Made by a program: the position numbers and the translations under genes
Part shown: in pieces, positions 49,261-49,351 of the stretch
Layout of the letters: each line of letters opens with the position of its first letter
Position numbering within the stretch: the stretch's first letter is position 1
The notes under the pieces: generated by a model
The model's database searches: none
The model's input: the letters and a program-made list of their open reading frames with translations, nothing else
Told to the model about the DNA's origin: nothing
From: RGIG8597 sp045133795
GTDB taxonomy: Bacteria > Spirochaetota > GWE2-31-10
DNA length: 49,351 bases
NCBI GenBank assembly: GCA_045133795.1
Contig: JBGUUT010000121.1
Coordinates: forward strand, 1-49,351
Reading direction: 5' to 3'

Positions 49261-49351
49261 AATAAAATAATCGCTCTCGGTAATATCTTCCCACACCTCG
49301 TAAAAAGGATAATCCGCCGCCCGTTTAGCAAGCCCGGCTCGTACTGCATTT
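49252..49351 (-). CDS. C-terminal end of a REP-associated tyrosine transposase (RAYT, Y1_Tnp)
   Basis: Only 32 residues are in the window; the gene runs off the right edge. On the minus strand they begin NAVRAGLAKRAADYPFYEVW, which matches the conserved end of Y1-type REP-associated transposases (the NPVRAGLV-R-EDYP block). The stop at 49252-49254 lies inside a copy of the GGGACAGACC repeat. RAYTs cut and move single-stranded REP hairpins, so this is the probable partner of the dispersed repeats here. The catalytic HUH and Tyr residues are outside the window. Confidence 0.8.
   Translation of the reverse strand, partial: NAVRAGLAKRAADYPFYEVWEDITESDYFILE

Overview
The window reads as a piece of an AT-rich spirochaete chromosome, most likely a host-associated Treponema. 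The clues are lipoproteins with spirochaete-type lipoboxes, surface lipoproteins built from Listeria-Bacteroides (InlB-type) repeats with an FGE/C-type-lectin tail, a very long fused CoA-dehydratase activase, and a TonB/ExbB/ExbD set beside an SH3b lipoprotein. No database search was possible, so the taxon is inferred.

Layout. 1-389: tail of a protein ending in a glutaredoxin-like domain, perhaps an anaerobic ribonucleotide reductase. 459-3833 (minus): SH3b lipoprotein, exbB, two exbD genes and tonB in one overlapping operon. 3917-5785 (minus): a membrane protein and a long PRPP-synthetase-like protein. 6041-12194 (plus): a signalling operon (HAMP/SpoIIE phosphatase, TPR/coiled-coil protein, GGDEF-EAL protein) ending in queH. 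12261-16447 (plus): a cyclic-nucleotide-binding protein, an AI-2E family permease and two peptide-type ABC permeases. 16448-17827: a lone ADP-ribosyltransferase-like gene of unusual composition, bracketed by short direct repeats. 17828-23709 (plus): small accessory genes (flavoprotein, P-loop kinase, three GNAT enzymes, S66 peptidase, AraC regulator, PNPOx-like protein, HhH-GPD-like protein).

23710-26140 is the most unusual region. A lipoprotein gene on the minus strand ends in an FGE/C-type-lectin domain whose last ~35 codons look like the variable region of a diversity-generating retroelement (DGR). Directly downstream lie three copies of a two-hairpin module around a 23-bp tandem array. 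Upstream are a 39-residue ORF with a strong ribosome binding site and a promoter-like element with TTGACA followed by a run of 16 T. Nearly the same upstream cassette recurs at 42389-42615 before another small lipoprotein gene. No reverse transcriptase or template repeat is in the window, so the DGR reading remains a hypothesis.

26217-27810 (minus): LTxxQ periplasmic protein, ECF sigma factor and zinc-finger anti-sigma factor. 28014-39739: CYTH protein, gpmI, trxA, the 1435-residue activase, an InlB-repeat lipoprotein and transketolase. 40058-41186: rex and a YcxB-like protein, with a good Rex-type operator and promoter upstream. 41464-42388: two small envelope proteins. 42702-49182: serB, a DTW-domain protein, an orphan ABC ATPase, a PP-loop tRNA-thiolation-type enzyme, a DUF493-like protein, an NlpC/P60 protein and malic enzyme. 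The right edge cuts the C-terminus of a REP-associated tyrosine transposase (RAYT), and a dispersed inverted repeat starting GGGACAGACC, found in at least six intergenic places, is its probable REP partner.

Central metabolism here (gpmI, tkt, malic enzyme, activase, Rex, possible NrdD) fits a fermenting anaerobe. Most intergenic gaps carry a clear hairpin terminator.
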